A stretch of 64,000 nt of DNA from Burkholderiaceae bacterium (GTDB taxonomy: Bacteria; Pseudomonadota; Gammaproteobacteria; Burkholderiales; Burkholderiaceae_C): positions 62,001-126,000 of the forward strand of contig CAJYPV010000002.1 in NCBI GenBank assembly GCA_913776825.1, given 5' to 3'. Both the position numbers and the translations under genes were made by a program. This document shows positions 36,701 through 46,331 of the stretch, piece by piece. The notes below the pieces were generated by a model that was not told the origin of the DNA, made no database searches, and saw only the letters and a list, made by a program, of their open reading frames with translations. Numbering within the stretch: the stretch's first letter is position 1; every line of letters begins with the position of its first letter.

Positions 36701-39688
36701 GACACCCACCTGCTTGTCGACGAATTGGGCGCTGTTGCTGCGCACGCTCAGCACATCACCTGCCAGGGCGTCACTGGTCAGCGTGACGGACGCGGCGGTG
36801 CTGCCGTCATAGACCTTGTTCGATGCGACGGCCGTCGGCGTCACCAAGCGCGGGGTGATGGTGGCCGTGGTGCTCGCGACGCTCTGGGCCAGTCCGTAGT
36901 TCCGCGCATCCTGGCCGCTCAGATCGAATCCGATGGCGGTGACGATCTTGCCGGTGCCGGCGTTCTTGTCGGCGAAGCTGGTGAACATGGGCGAGACCGT
37001 GAGCACATCGCCCGTCACACGGTTGTCGGAGGTCGACACCTGTGCAGTCACTTGGCCGTCATAGACCTTGTCCAGGGCACTGATCGAGATCAGCAGAACC
37101 CGTTGCGAAATCGCGGCTGAGGTCGTGATGCCGGTGGACGCCAGCAGATAGTTGCCGCTGTCGGCGCCGGACAGCGTGAGGCCGGTGACGTTGACCTGCT
37201 TGGACAGGCCGACGTTCTTGTCGGCGAAGTTCACACCGGAGGCGGTGACCGACACCCGGTCGGTGCCCAGCGGTGCAATCTCCAGCGAGCCGAGCGTCGC
37301 TTGCGTCGTGCCGTCATAGCCCTTGTTCTGTGCGGTGGCCGTCGCGGTCAGCGTTCGCTGCTGGATGGTCGCGGTGCCGGTGCCCTGCAGGTCACCGGAC
37401 GGGGTGTCGATCGTGGTGGTGCTGGTACCGTCGAAGCCGGTCAGTTCCGCGGTCGCCGTCACGGTCTTGTTCACACCGGCGTTCCGATCCGCGAAGCGGT
37501 AGTCGCTACCTGTCAGCCGCAGATTGCTGCCGGTCGTGAAGCCCAGCCCCGTCGCCGTCCAGGTGCCGCCGCTGGCGTTCGTGGTGCCGTCATAGACCTT
37601 GCCGTTGGCCTGGAAGCTCGCCGTGACGGACGGCGCGCTGACGAGGAGTTCGCGCGCCGTCACCGAGCCGAGCGTGAGGGTGCCGCTCTGGGATGCGGTC
37701 ACGCCCGCACCGTCTCCGATCGACAGATCCACCGACGGCGCTGTGATCGCGGTGGCATTGGCCATCGTCAGATTCGCTGCGCCGGCGCTCCGGCTGGCAT
37801 TGCGGATGCCGTCGTCAACGCTGGCATTGGCCATCAAGGACACGTCGCCGGAGGCACGGTTGATGGAGGCGTTCATCAGCACCGACCGGCCGGCGACCAG
37901 CGCCAGGGCGCCCGAGCTGGCGGATTGCGTGGTGAGCGCTTGCGACACCGTCAGGTCGTTGTCGGCCATCAGCGTGACATGGGCGCCGCCATCGAGCCAG
38001 CCAGCCACGGTGGTGGGCGTGATGACGTCGTCGATGCCGATGTTGCTGCTTTGCACCAGGATCGAGCCATTGGACGAGCTGCGCAAGGTGCGGTCGCCAG
38101 CCAGGACGCTCACGGGAAGCCCGATCAATGAGTTGTCGAGGGAGCCCGATCTCGCGGTGACCTCTCCTCCATTTCCGGTCTGACCAGCCCCGTTCGCGCT
38201 GACGCTGGAGGCCACATCGAGCCGAAGATTGCCGACTGAGTTGATGCTCAGCACGCCACCATTACCGCGACGAGTCGCATTGAGCTGGACCGAGCTTTGA
38301 AGAAGATCGACCCCGCCTCCAGAGATTTCCAAGCGTCCCCCGCCGGAATCTCCATTGGCTTGCACCGTGTTGGTTTGCAGAATCGCGCGCGAGCTTGAGC
38401 CCGAAGTCATGCGAATCTGGCCTCCACCCCCCTGGTCCGAGTTGGCCACCAATGACGTATTCGCAGCGACGAGTCCCCTATTCGCGACGAGGTCGATCGA
38501 ACCGCCTGCGGTCTGTCCACCGACATCCAGAGATGCCAGACGAGCCGACCCGATGGGACTTCCCAAGACGAGCGGATCGTTCCCGCTGGTGATCTGAATG
38601 TGGCCGCCCCGGCCATTGGTGCTGGCGGCATGTGCATTGCCTTGAAGGGTGACGCCCCCTGCGGACACATCGATCGTGCCGCCCGCCCCATCCTTTGCGT
38701 TGGCCGCCATGTTGCCGGTCTGCGTGAACCGACCGTTCGTGCTCAACACGATCCGTCCGCCCGCGCCTTCCTCCAGTTGACTGGCCTCCAAGGTGCCTCG
38801 CTGGTTGATCGCCGCGCTGGCCAGATCGCTCGCGCCTTGCGCGCTGAGCATCACCTGACCGCCGTTCGCTGCCACCACGCCGCCGTTGTCCACTTGGGCC
38901 TGCACCGCAGCCTGCGTCACCCGCAACCGCACCGGACCACCGAAATCCAGGGTGACGCCGTTGCCTGCGCCCAGCAACGCGTTGCCCTGCGGTGCGCTGA
39001 TGGTGCCTCCGTTGACCACACGAGCGGCGATCAGCGCAATCGCGCCGCCGGATGCGGCGCTCAGGCTGCCCTGGTTCTCCACTGCCGCCGTGCTGGTGCC
39101 CGAGAAGCTATTCACGCCGGCACGGAAGTTGGCATCGCTCAGATCCAGCGTCGACGCCACGAGACTGCCCACTGCCACCTGCGCGCCATTGCCGAACAGC
39201 ACCCCATTCGGATTGACCAGGAACACCTGCCCATTCGATTCCAGCCGACCGAGGATCTGACTGCCGTCGGCCCCGGTCACCCGGTTCAGCGCCACCGCGG
39301 TCGCGCTCGGCTGCACGAACTTCACGGTCGCATCACGACCGATGCTGAAGGACGTCCAGTCCGTCTGCAAACGCGCCGACTGCTGGCTCACTTCCAGCAC
39401 ATTGCCGGTGGTGGAGAAACTGGCCGTGCCGGAGCGGATGGTCTGACCGGTCGGCAAGGTGCCGGCCGCCACCGGCTGCGCTTGCGCGATGGCCTGTTGC
39501 AGCGGCGTCAACAGGAAGCTGGCGGCCACGGCGGCGGCGACCGTGGTGGCGACCGTGGTGGCGACCGTGGCAGTGCGAGTGGCGCGCCGCGAGGACGTGG
39601 CCCGCGAGGCGCGCGCCCGGCTGTGCTCGGGCACGGCGACCCAGGCGCCCAGGGCGGCGTTGAAGAGGGAACGATGGCTTTGATTCAT
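33794..39688 (-). CDS. Two-partner secretion adhesin TpsA with YDG repeats
   Basis: The 1964-residue protein starts with an extended signal region (MNQSHRSLFNAALGAWVAVP) and a hydrophobic core before QAIAQA. The haemagglutinin-type TPS domain follows, with the NPNGV motif (VFLVNPNGVLFG). Residues about 330-680 are a beta-helical stretch. Then 13 tandem YDG modules (KVYDG-T or a variant) of about 82-88 residues continue to about 1720, followed by a 14th degenerate copy and a short C-terminus with a Cys pair (SGCSASGAAATC). It should be exported by the TpsB just upstream and work as an adhesin or biofilm factor. Confidence 0.9.
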   Translation of the reverse strand: MNQSHRSLFNAALGAWVAVPEHSRARASRATSSRRATRTATVATTVATTVAAAVAASFLLTPLQQAIAQAQPVAAGTLPTGQTIRSGTASFSTTGNVLEVSQQSARLQTDWTSFSIGRDATVKFVQPSATAVALNRVTGADGSQILGRLESNGQVFLVNPNGVLFGNGAQVAVGSLVASTLDLSDANFRAGVNSFSGTSTAAVENQGSLSAASGGAIALIAARVVNGGTISAPQGNALLGAGNGVTLDFGGPVRLRVTQAAVQAQVDNGGVVAANGGQVMLSAQGASDLASAAINQRGTLEASQLEEGAGGRIVLSTNGRFTQTGNMAANAKDGAGGTIDVSAGGVTLQGNAHAASTNGRGGHIQITSGNDPLVLGSPIGSARLASLDVGGQTAGGSIDLVANRGLVAANTSLVANSDQGGGGQIRMTSGSSSRAILQTNTVQANGDSGGGRLEISGGGVDLLQSSVQLNATRRGNGGVLSINSVGNLRLDVASSVSANGAGQTGNGGEVTARSGSLDNSLIGLPVSVLAGDRTLRSSSNGSILVQSSNIGIDDVITPTTVAGWLDGGAHVTLMADNDLTVSQALTTQSASSGALALVAGRSVLMNASINRASGDVSLMANASVDDGIRNASRSAGAANLTMANATAITAPSVDLSIGDGAGVTASQSGTLTLGSVTARELLVSAPSVTASFQANGKVYDGTTNASGGTWTATGLGFTTGSNLRLTGSDYRFADRNAGVNKTVTATAELTGFDGTSTTTIDTPSGDLQGTGTATIQQRTLTATATAQNKGYDGTTQATLGSLEIAPLGTDRVSVTASGVNFADKNVGLSKQVNVTGLTLSGADSGNYLLASTGITTSAAISQRVLLISISALDKVYDGQVTAQVSTSDNRVTGDVLTVSPMFTSFADKNAGTGKIVTAIGFDLSGQDARNYGLAQSVASTTATITPRLVTPTAVASNKVYDGSTAASVTLTSDALAGDVLSVRSNSAQFVDKQVGVNKAVQVTGLYLDGNDRANYVLSQLTAQSQANIDPRVLNATVTANSKVYDGNTQARIASVSSDKLAGDDVTVSTGSARFADKNAGTNKTVTIDGLALNGADKGNYVLGAATTTTQADITARTLNLITQAQNKVYDGTTTAVVSVADDRIAGDVLQVNHQAANFADRQAGREKRVLITGIALTGADKDNYVVAANAVDQADITPRPLTPTVAASNKVYDGNTVASVTLGGDVLAGDVVSVRSTAANFADKNAGVNKTVQVSGLYLDGLDRGNYVLSQLTAQSQANIDPRVLNAAVSAQNKVYDGTSQAQIASVSTDKLAGDDVTVNTRQAQFSDKNVGINRAVTVSNMTLTGADRGNYVLGATTATTQADITARSLNLIARAQNKVYDGNTTAIVDLTDDRIAGDVLQVNHQSANFADRLAGREKRVLIDGIGLTGADKDNYVVVSSAVDHADITPRTLNVVVHAQNKVYDGQVRADVSLSDDRVQGDLLTVDNRGASFDNKNAGVGKAVTVQGVSISGADQDNYRVALTTVQGTADITPRTLQVAAAASDKVYDGQVRATLNGLTDDRVSGDTLQVSADDARFADKQVGVRKQVTVSGLNLSGVDAGNYRVQQDPITTTASISARQLQVQATVNGKVYDGQVGTTVRGLTDDRVAGDDLVLSASGANFDDKNVGIGKNATVQGLQVAGADSLNYVLQAQPVVAQADVTPRLLTVRATAQDKVYDSLTTAKTALQDDRVQGDQLVVNQTSANFSDKRAGRNKTVTVAGLSLSGTDGGNYQLAQSQVATQASITPRPIAVTVVPVQKDEDGTGLATVSVTTAPLPGDQAGAQWTGARFDNERPGVNKQVTVSGISLVGPDADNYELARTVETVGGGVIRPQQVLQGVQSGCSASGAAATCSAGTWLLDLNLASQSLIGTQGSLSLEDIDPTTGRPRPVTDGRDGAEGRLPKRLKQQGDGIQLPLEAKQNRP
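34500..37640 (-). repeat. Tandem YDG-module coding repeats
   Basis: The coding block for K-VYDG recurs 13 times, at about 34529, 34788, 35041, 35288, 35546, 35799, 36049, 36299, 36561, 36806, 37048, 37312 and 37589. The period is 242-277 bp. Neighbouring copies share long identical stretches, so intragenic recombination could change copy number. The repeats also create long spurious frames on the plus strand. Confidence 0.88.
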
Positions 39689-39795
39689 GGCTGGATGGGG
39701 AGGATGAAATCGGGAAGGCCCTCGATCCGGCCTCGACGGTCAGGTCGAGGCGATCGGGACCTGTTGAGCAGGGTCTGTCGGACGGCGACGAAGGC

Positions 39796-41592
39796 TCAGA
39801 GCGAGCCAGGGGTGTAGGTCACGCTGACCCACAACTGCGGGCTGCTCGCGGACGGGTCGGACACCGGGGCATGACGCAAGGCGCCCGTGCGCCAGCCCAC
39901 CGTGCCTTGCATGGACCACGGGCCGCCCGCCCAACGCAGGCCGACGCCCGTTCCGGCGACGGTCCGTTGGTTCTTCGAAATGTCCCAGCGCTGGTGGTTG
40001 ATGCGCACCGATCCCGCATCGAAGAAGGCGAACGGCTCGGCGCTGCCCAGTCGATAACGCAGTTCGGCTTGCGCCAGGAAGCCGTCGTCGCCCGCAGCTT
40101 CCGCAGCCGGCCAGGCGCGCACCCCATCCGCGCCACCCAGCACGAACTTCTTGGACGGATCCAGATTGCGGTCAGCCAGCTGACCTGCACCACGCAGGAA
40201 GACCGACGTGGGTCCGAACGGCTTGAGCAGCGCAGCGTCCGCGCCCATCAGCAGATAACCGCCCTGGGTGCGCGCGGTCCGACTGTCCTGAAGCTGTTGC
40301 GCCTCCTGCAAGCGCACTTGACCCAGTTCGGCGGACAGACGGCCCCACATCGCCCCACCGTTCGGGAGAAGCTTGGAGCCTTGCAAGGCGCCCGACAGCG
40401 ACTGAACTCGGCGAGCATCGGAGCTGCCGACCGCGCGCTGCTGATTGCGGACCTCTTGATGCTGCAGGCTACTCTGGAAGTCGACCCGTTCGCCCGCCTG
40501 GACCACCAGCGGCTGGGTGAGTTGCAGCGCGACGGCATCCACCTGGCCTTGCGCATTCAGCGCGGCGAACTCCTTGCCGAGCTCATAGTGGCTGCGGCTC
40601 ACCGACACGCCGCCGCGCAGTCCCGACGTTCCCAGCGGCAAGGAATAGGCCCCCGCGCCCTGCCAGCCATTGCCTTCATTGGCGCTCAGTGCGATCGATC
40701 CACGATCGCCGAGCACCGCCAGCCCATAGCCATCGACCGTCGCGGTCAGCCGCTGCCGCCCCGCATAGCGGGTGCCGTGGTTGTCCGCCCGGATGCTGCC
40801 GCCCCAGCGCCGCCCGGGCGTGATGTCGACCGCGACATCGCCCTCCCCGGCGTCCTTCCCTGGCGCGATGGTGGCGCTCACCTCGACACCGGGCAATTCC
40901 GACAGCAACTGAATCTGCCGCGACAGCTCGGGGCCGATCGGCTGCCCGCTCTGCAGGGGTTTCAGCCAGGCCTGGGCGTCCTGCGCAGGGCCTGGCGGCA
41001 ATGTCTCCGTGCGGACCTGCACGTCGCCATAACGGCCCTCGACCACGGCGATATGCAGCACGCCGCTGGACAGCTCCTGCGGCGGGAGATAGGCGCGGGC
41101 GAAGGGGCGCCCCGCCTGCTGCACCTGCCGCTGCACTTCGCTGGCCAGGGCCCGCATCATGGTCAAGGTGAAGGGGCGGTCGTCCACCGGGCCGATCGAG
41201 GCGAGCAGGACGTCCGGCTCAAGCACCGTCACGCCTTCGATCTCCACGCGGGTCAGCGCGATGCTGCGCTCCGGTCGGCCGTTCACTTCAGCGGTCGGCG
41301 CGCCCACGGCGGATGATGGACGGATGGCGTCGACCGGCATCCGGGTCGGCATCGGCGGTGTTTCCTCGCGCTTGAGCAGACCCGCATCGGGCGGCGTGAC
41401 CGCCTGCGCCTGGGCCGCCCCACCGATCAGCAAGGTGCCCACGCCAACGCCGAGGGCGCAGCGCGCGAGCGGGCCTGTCCAGGCGCTCCGACGGCAGAGC
41501 GTGGAGGCAGGCAGACCGCCGGACGCGTCCATGGCGGCCTGCGTGACATGGGAAGGAGAGGGCCGATCGGCCGGTGCGTGCAGCTGTTTCAC
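39796..41592 (-). CDS. TpsB outer-membrane transporter (ShlB/FhaC family)
   Basis: The 598-residue protein carries a long N-terminus with a signal-like segment (CALGVGVGTLLIGGAAQAQA, residues 45-64), two POTRA domains at about 105-255 (ALTRVEIEGVTVLEPDVLLA and DVAVDITPGRRWGGSIRADN), and a 16-strand barrel. The conserved motif LGGADGVRAWP (equivalent of VRGY) is in the barrel. It should export the TpsA encoded 107 bp downstream, and both lie in one transcript. Confidence 0.9.
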   Translation of the reverse strand: MKQLHAPADRPSPSHVTQAAMDASGGLPASTLCRRSAWTGPLARCALGVGVGTLLIGGAAQAQAVTPPDAGLLKREETPPMPTRMPVDAIRPSSAVGAPTAEVNGRPERSIALTRVEIEGVTVLEPDVLLASIGPVDDRPFTLTMMRALASEVQRQVQQAGRPFARAYLPPQELSSGVLHIAVVEGRYGDVQVRTETLPPGPAQDAQAWLKPLQSGQPIGPELSRQIQLLSELPGVEVSATIAPGKDAGEGDVAVDITPGRRWGGSIRADNHGTRYAGRQRLTATVDGYGLAVLGDRGSIALSANEGNGWQGAGAYSLPLGTSGLRGGVSVSRSHYELGKEFAALNAQGQVDAVALQLTQPLVVQAGERVDFQSSLQHQEVRNQQRAVGSSDARRVQSLSGALQGSKLLPNGGAMWGRLSAELGQVRLQEAQQLQDSRTARTQGGYLLMGADAALLKPFGPTSVFLRGAGQLADRNLDPSKKFVLGGADGVRAWPAAEAAGDDGFLAQAELRYRLGSAEPFAFFDAGSVRINHQRWDISKNQRTVAGTGVGLRWAGGPWSMQGTVGWRTGALRHAPVSDPSASSPQLWVSVTYTPGSL

Positions 41593-41921
41593 AGAATCCC
41601 TGAGAGCGAAGAATTGAGACAGCCCGCATTGTTTTGAGCGACCCCTCCAGCCTCAATGGAGCGAAGGGGTGAGCGATGGCCTCCCGCCGCTTGATTTCAG
41701 CCAGACCACTACTGGCAAGGGTTAGGAACTGAATGACAGGAGCGGCCACGCGATGACTAGAACGGGTCGGAACTCCCCTGATTTCCATAGATGCGTCACT
41801 CGTTCCGGGAGACGGGGTCGGCGGGCGTCCGTCGTCGAGAGCCGCCACACGTCATGGGGCTGATGCGCCTTCCCTACAATGGCCGCGAGCCCCTGTCCGG
41901 GGCTGTTCTCATTTGTGTGTC
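41593..41921. other. Intergenic region between tpsB and mfd
   Basis: The 329-bp region separates two divergent genes, so both promoters must be here. A TACAAT box at 41875-41880 with no good -35 and a short hairpin (AGCCCC/GGGGCT, 41889-41905) lie before mfd. Nothing distinct is seen for tpsB. No ORF of note. Confidence 0.5.
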
Positions 41922-44900
41922 ATGCAGCTGTCACCCATCGCTCCCGGTAAACGCTTCACCCTGCCCCGCCCGCTTGGATCGGCGGATGCGCTCCTGCTGT
42001 CGCGCTTCGCGCGTCAGCAATTCGCGGCCGGTCGATTGACCGTCGTCGTGACCGCCGAGCCCGGCGATACCCAGCGGCTCGAGGATGAGCTGAAGTTCTT
42101 CGCGCCGGAGCTGCGGGTGGCCGTCTTCCCTGACTGGGAAACGCTGCCGTACGACAGCTTCAGCCCGCACCAGGACCTGATCTCGGAGCGTCTGGCCACG
42201 CTGTGGCGGCTGCTGCAGTCCAACGACAAGGCGGCCACCGATCGGGATCTGGATGTGGTGCTGCTGCCGGCCACCACCGCGCTCACGCGGCTGGCCCCGC
42301 CGGCCTTCCTGGCCGCGACCACCTTCAACTTCCGCCAGAAGCAGCGGCTCGATGAAGCGGGTTTGAAGCAACAGCTGACCCTCGGCGGTTATCAGCATGT
42401 CAGCCAGGTGGTGTCGCCCGGCGAATACGCGGTGCGCGGCGGCCTGATCGATCTGTTCCCGATGGGCTCGCCCGTGCCGTATCGGGTCGACCTGTTCGGC
42501 GACGAGGTGGATTCCATCCGCGTGTTCGACCCGGACAGCCAGCGCAGCCTCTATCCGGTGCCCGAGGTTCGCCTGCTGCCCGGCCGCGAGTTCCCAATGG
42601 ACGAGGCGTCCCGCAAAGCCTTCCGGGCGCGCTGGCGGGAGAAGATGGATGGCGACCCGACCCGGTCGCGCATCTACAAGGACATCGACACCGGCCTGGC
42701 GACCGCCGGCATCGAGTACTACCTGCCGCTGTTCTTCGATCAGGTCGCGAGCCTGTTCGACTATCTGCCCGCCGAAGCCGGCCTGGTGCTGCATGGCGAA
42801 GTCGATGAGGCGCTGCAGCGCTTCTGGACCGACACCCGCGAGCGCCACCGCTTCCTGCAGCACGATCCCGAGCGGCCGATCCTGCCGCCGGAAGAGATCT
42901 ATCTGCGGCCCGAAGACTTCTTCAGCGCCACCCACCGGCATGCGGTGCTGTCGGTGCGCGGGCGCGAGCCGGTGGACTATGCGCGGCCGCTGCCGGATGT
43001 GAGCGTCGAGCGCGGTGCCCAGGAACCGCTGGCCCGTCTGGCCGATCACCTGAAGAGCACGCCCTATCGCGTGCTGCTGCTGGCCGAAAGCGAAGGCCGG
43101 CGCGAGAGCCTGCTGGAACTGCTGCGCGACAACCGCATCGATCCGCCGTCGGTGCAGGACCTGGCCGCTTTCGAAGCCTCGCCGGACGAGCGCTTCGCCA
43201 TCACCGCCGCGCCGTTGGCGGCTGGATTCTTCTGGCATGAGCCCGAAGACGGTCGGCTGATCCAGCTGATCACCGAGACCGAGCTGTTCGCGACCACGCC
43301 CACGACGCGCCGTCGCCGCAAGCAGGAGCAGGTCAGCGATGTGAACGCGCTGATCAAGGACCTGTCCGAGCTGAAGGTCGGTGATCCGGTGGTGCACACC
43401 AACCACGGCATCGGACGCTATCTGGGTCTGATCAACATCGACCTTGGCGACGGTCCCAGCGAATTCCTGCATCTGGAATATGCCGACAAGGCCACGCTGT
43501 ATGTGCCGGTGGCGCAACTGCATCTGATCAGCCGCTACACCGGCGTCAGCGCCGAAGAAGCGCCGCTGCACCGGCTGGGGTCCGGCCAGTGGGACAAGGC
43601 CCGTCGCAAGGCCGCCGAGCAGGTGCGCGACACCGCCGCCGAGCTGCTCAATCTGTATGCGCGTCGCGCGGCGCGGGAAGGCCATGCCTTCCGCTATTCG
43701 CCGCATGACTACGAGGCCTTCGCCGCCAGCTTCGGCTTCGAGGAAACTCCGGACCAGCGCGCCGCGATCCATGCGGTGATCCAGGACATGATCAGCCCGC
43801 GTCCGATGGACCGGCTGGTGTGCGGCGACGTCGGTTTCGGCAAGACCGAGGTCGCGCTGCGCGCGGCCTTCGTCGCGGTGATGGGCGGCAAGCAGGTCGC
43901 CCTGCTGGCGCCGACCACGCTGCTGGCGGAACAGCACTTCCAGAACATCGCCGACCGTTTCGGCAAGTGGCCGGTCAAGGTGGCCGAGATGAGCCGCTTC
44001 CGCTCCACCAAGGAGATCAAGGCGGCGATGGAAGGCCTGGCGGATGGCTCGATCGACATCGTCATCGGCACCCACAAGCTGCTGTCCGGCGATGTGAAGT
44101 TCAAGCGTCTGGGGCTGCTGATCATCGATGAGGAGCATCGTTTCGGCGTTCGCCACAAGGAGGCGATGAAGGCGATGCGGGCCGAGGTGGATGTGCTCAC
44201 CCTCACCGCCACGCCGATCCCGCGTACCCTGGGCATGGCGCTGGAAGGTCTGCGGGATCTGAGCGTGATCGCCACCGCGCCGCAGCGACGTCTGGCCATC
44301 AAGACCTTCGTCCGTTCGGAAAACAGCGGCACGATCCGCGAGGCAGTGCTGCGCGAGCTGAAGCGCGGCGGTCAGGTCTACTTCCTGCACAACGAGGTCG
44401 AGACCATCGAGAACCGGCGCATGAAGCTGGCCGAGCTGCTGCCCGAGGCGCGCATCGTCGTGGCCCATGGCCAGATGCCCGAGCGCGAGCTGGAACGGGT
44501 GATGCGGGAGTTCGTCGGCGGCAAGCACAACCTGCTGCTGTGCTCCACCATCATCGAAACCGGGATCGATGTGCCGAGCGCCAACACCATCGTCATCAGC
44601 CGCGCCGACAAATTCGGTCTGGCGCAGCTGCATCAGTTGCGCGGTCGGGTTGGGCGCTCGCACCATCAGGCCTATGCCTATCTGATGGTGCCCGACATCG
44701 AGGGCCTGACCAAGCAGGCCGCGCAGCGCCTGGATGCGATCCAGAACATGGAAGAGCTGGGCTCGGGCTTCTATCTGGCCATGCATGACCTGGAGATCCG
44801 CGGCGCCGGCGAGGTGCTGGGCGAGAACCAGAGCGGCAACATGATGGAGGTCGGCTTCCAGCTGTATAACGACATGTTGTCGGAGGCGGTGCGCTCGCTC

Positions 44901-45386
44901 AAGGCCGGTCGCGAGCCGGATCTGCTGAGCCCCTTGTCCGCCACCACCGAGATCAACCTGCATGCACCCGCCCTGCTGCCCGACGCCTATTGCGGCGATG
45001 TGCATCAGCGCCTGTCGCTGTACAAGCGGCTGGCCACGGCCGACCGCAGCGAGCAGATCGACGCGATGCTGGAGGAAATCACCGACCGCTTCGGCAAGCT
45101 GCCGGCGCAGGGCCAGACCCTGTTCGACACCCATCGGCTGCGGGTGCTGGCCAAGCCCTACGGCGTGATGAAGATCGATGCCGCGCCGACGGTCATCAAC
45201 ATCAATTTCCGTCCGAATCCGCCCATCGACGCGATGCGGGTGATCGAGCTGGTGCAGAAGAACCGCAACATCAAGTTGGTGGGCAATGAGAAGCTGCGCA
45301 TCGACAAGGCGCTGTCCGATCCCAAGGACCGCGCTCAAGCGGTGCGTGAAGTGCTTCGCCTGCTGGGCGCACCGGTCAAGGCCTGA
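41922..45386 (+). CDS. mfd: Transcription-repair coupling factor
   Basis: The 1154-residue Mfd removes stalled RNA polymerase and recruits UvrA. The N-terminal UvrB-like module contains FPDWETLPYDSFSPHQDLIS and the UvrA-contact region. The CarD-like RNA polymerase interaction domain begins at VGDPVVHTNHGIGRYLGL. The translocase has Walker A (GDVGFGKTEVALRAA), DEEH box (IIDEEHRFGVRHK) and TATPIPRT. The C-terminal D7 domain follows. ATG 41922 (MQLSPIAPG) is chosen over 41913, which lies nine bases upstream. Confidence 0.95.
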   Translation: MQLSPIAPGKRFTLPRPLGSADALLLSRFARQQFAAGRLTVVVTAEPGDTQRLEDELKFFAPELRVAVFPDWETLPYDSFSPHQDLISERLATLWRLLQSNDKAATDRDLDVVLLPATTALTRLAPPAFLAATTFNFRQKQRLDEAGLKQQLTLGGYQHVSQVVSPGEYAVRGGLIDLFPMGSPVPYRVDLFGDEVDSIRVFDPDSQRSLYPVPEVRLLPGREFPMDEASRKAFRARWREKMDGDPTRSRIYKDIDTGLATAGIEYYLPLFFDQVASLFDYLPAEAGLVLHGEVDEALQRFWTDTRERHRFLQHDPERPILPPEEIYLRPEDFFSATHRHAVLSVRGREPVDYARPLPDVSVERGAQEPLARLADHLKSTPYRVLLLAESEGRRESLLELLRDNRIDPPSVQDLAAFEASPDERFAITAAPLAAGFFWHEPEDGRLIQLITETELFATTPTTRRRRKQEQVSDVNALIKDLSELKVGDPVVHTNHGIGRYLGLINIDLGDGPSEFLHLEYADKATLYVPVAQLHLISRYTGVSAEEAPLHRLGSGQWDKARRKAAEQVRDTAAELLNLYARRAAREGHAFRYSPHDYEAFAASFGFEETPDQRAAIHAVIQDMISPRPMDRLVCGDVGFGKTEVALRAAFVAVMGGKQVALLAPTTLLAEQHFQNIADRFGKWPVKVAEMSRFRSTKEIKAAMEGLADGSIDIVIGTHKLLSGDVKFKRLGLLIIDEEHRFGVRHKEAMKAMRAEVDVLTLTATPIPRTLGMALEGLRDLSVIATAPQRRLAIKTFVRSENSGTIREAVLRELKRGGQVYFLHNEVETIENRRMKLAELLPEARIVVAHGQMPERELERVMREFVGGKHNLLLCSTIIETGIDVPSANTIVISRADKFGLAQLHQLRGRVGRSHHQAYAYLMVPDIEGLTKQAAQRLDAIQNMEELGSGFYLAMHDLEIRGAGEVLGENQSGNMMEVGFQLYNDMLSEAVRSLKAGREPDLLSPLSATTEINLHAPALLPDAYCGDVHQRLSLYKRLATADRSEQIDAMLEEITDRFGKLPAQGQTLFDTHRLRVLAKPYGVMKIDAAPTVININFRPNPPIDAMRVIELVQKNRNIKLVGNEKLRIDKALSDPKDRAQAVREVLRLLGAPVKA

Positions 45387-45579
45387 CACCGTTTCTGGCG
45401 CAAGTCGGTGTCGGTGACCTGGGCGTCTGCGTCGGCGTCGGCGATTTCAAGGGGAGCGCCTGTTCGCCTTCACCGCGCCGGTCACGTTGGCGTTGAAAGG
45501 TAAGCTACGCCGCATCACATCGCTGCGGTCGGCCCCTTCGGCCGATCCGCCATCGCCTCATCACGCCAACAAGCTCGTC

Positions 45580-46284
45580 ATGTCCTCGCCCCAATCCCCG
45601 CTGGTCCTCCAAGGCGTCACGCCGCCGCTGCGTCTGTCCGATTTCCGCCTGGCGGCTTTCGACATGGATTCCACGCTGATCAACATCGAATGCATCGATG
45701 AGATCGCCGACGCGGCGGGCCGCAAGGCCGAAGTGGCGGCGATCACCGAAGCCGCGATGCGCGGCGAGATCACCGACTTCAAGGACAGCCTGCGACGCCG
45801 GCTCGCATTGCTCCGCGGCGTGCCCGCCAGCGCCCTGGCCCAGGTGCTCAACGAGCGGCTGCGCTTCAACCCCGGCGCGCGTGAACTGTGCGCCGCCCTG
45901 AAGGCCGCCGGGCTGAAGCTGGTGCTGGTGTCCGGCGGCTTCACCTACTTCACCCGCCATGTCGCCGCCGAACTGGGCATGGACTTCGTGCGCAGCAATG
46001 AGCTGGAACTGGTCGATGACCAGCTCACCGGCCAGCTGGTCATGCAGTCCTGGGGCGACATCTGCGACGGCGAAGAGAAGCGCCGCATGATGCTCAGTTG
46101 CGCCGAGCAGATCGGCGCCACCGCCCCCCAATGCATCGCCATCGGCGACGGCGCGAACGATCTGCCGATGATGGGCGCGGCCGGTCTGTCGGTGGCCTAT
46201 CACGCCAAACCCGCCGTGCGCGAGAAGGCGATGGTGTCCATCCCTGACGGCGGACTCGACCGCCTGCTCGCCCTCTTCGGCTGA
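45580..46284 (+). CDS. serB: Phosphoserine phosphatase
   Basis: The 234-residue HAD enzyme makes serine from phosphoserine. It has the DxDxT motif (FDMDSTLINIE), the SGG motif II (LVLVSGGFTYF) and the motif III and IV residues (EEKRRMM, GDGANDLPMMGAAG). The length equals that of betaproteobacterial SerB without the ACT domain. ATG 45580 is chosen; an in-frame upstream ATG at 45487 adds unlikely residues. Confidence 0.92.
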   Translation: MSSPQSPLVLQGVTPPLRLSDFRLAAFDMDSTLINIECIDEIADAAGRKAEVAAITEAAMRGEITDFKDSLRRRLALLRGVPASALAQVLNERLRFNPGARELCAALKAAGLKLVLVSGGFTYFTRHVAAELGMDFVRSNELELVDDQLTGQLVMQSWGDICDGEEKRRMMLSCAEQIGATAPQCIAIGDGANDLPMMGAAGLSVAYHAKPAVREKAMVSIPDGGLDRLLALFG

Positions 46285-46331
46285 CACGCCGCTTTTCCTC
46301 GCATCGACCGTCACCGCCCTGGAGGCCGCCC

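Noticed and set aside
34214..37120. 968-codon open frame on the plus strand over the adhesin gene
   Set aside because: It is the complement of the YDG repeat array. Its periodic His/Arg/Val-rich product only mirrors the repeats of the real TpsA gene.
41931..45389. 1152-codon open frame opposite mfd
   Set aside because: It is a mirror frame of mfd, whose helicase motifs are complete; the antisense product has no domain signature.
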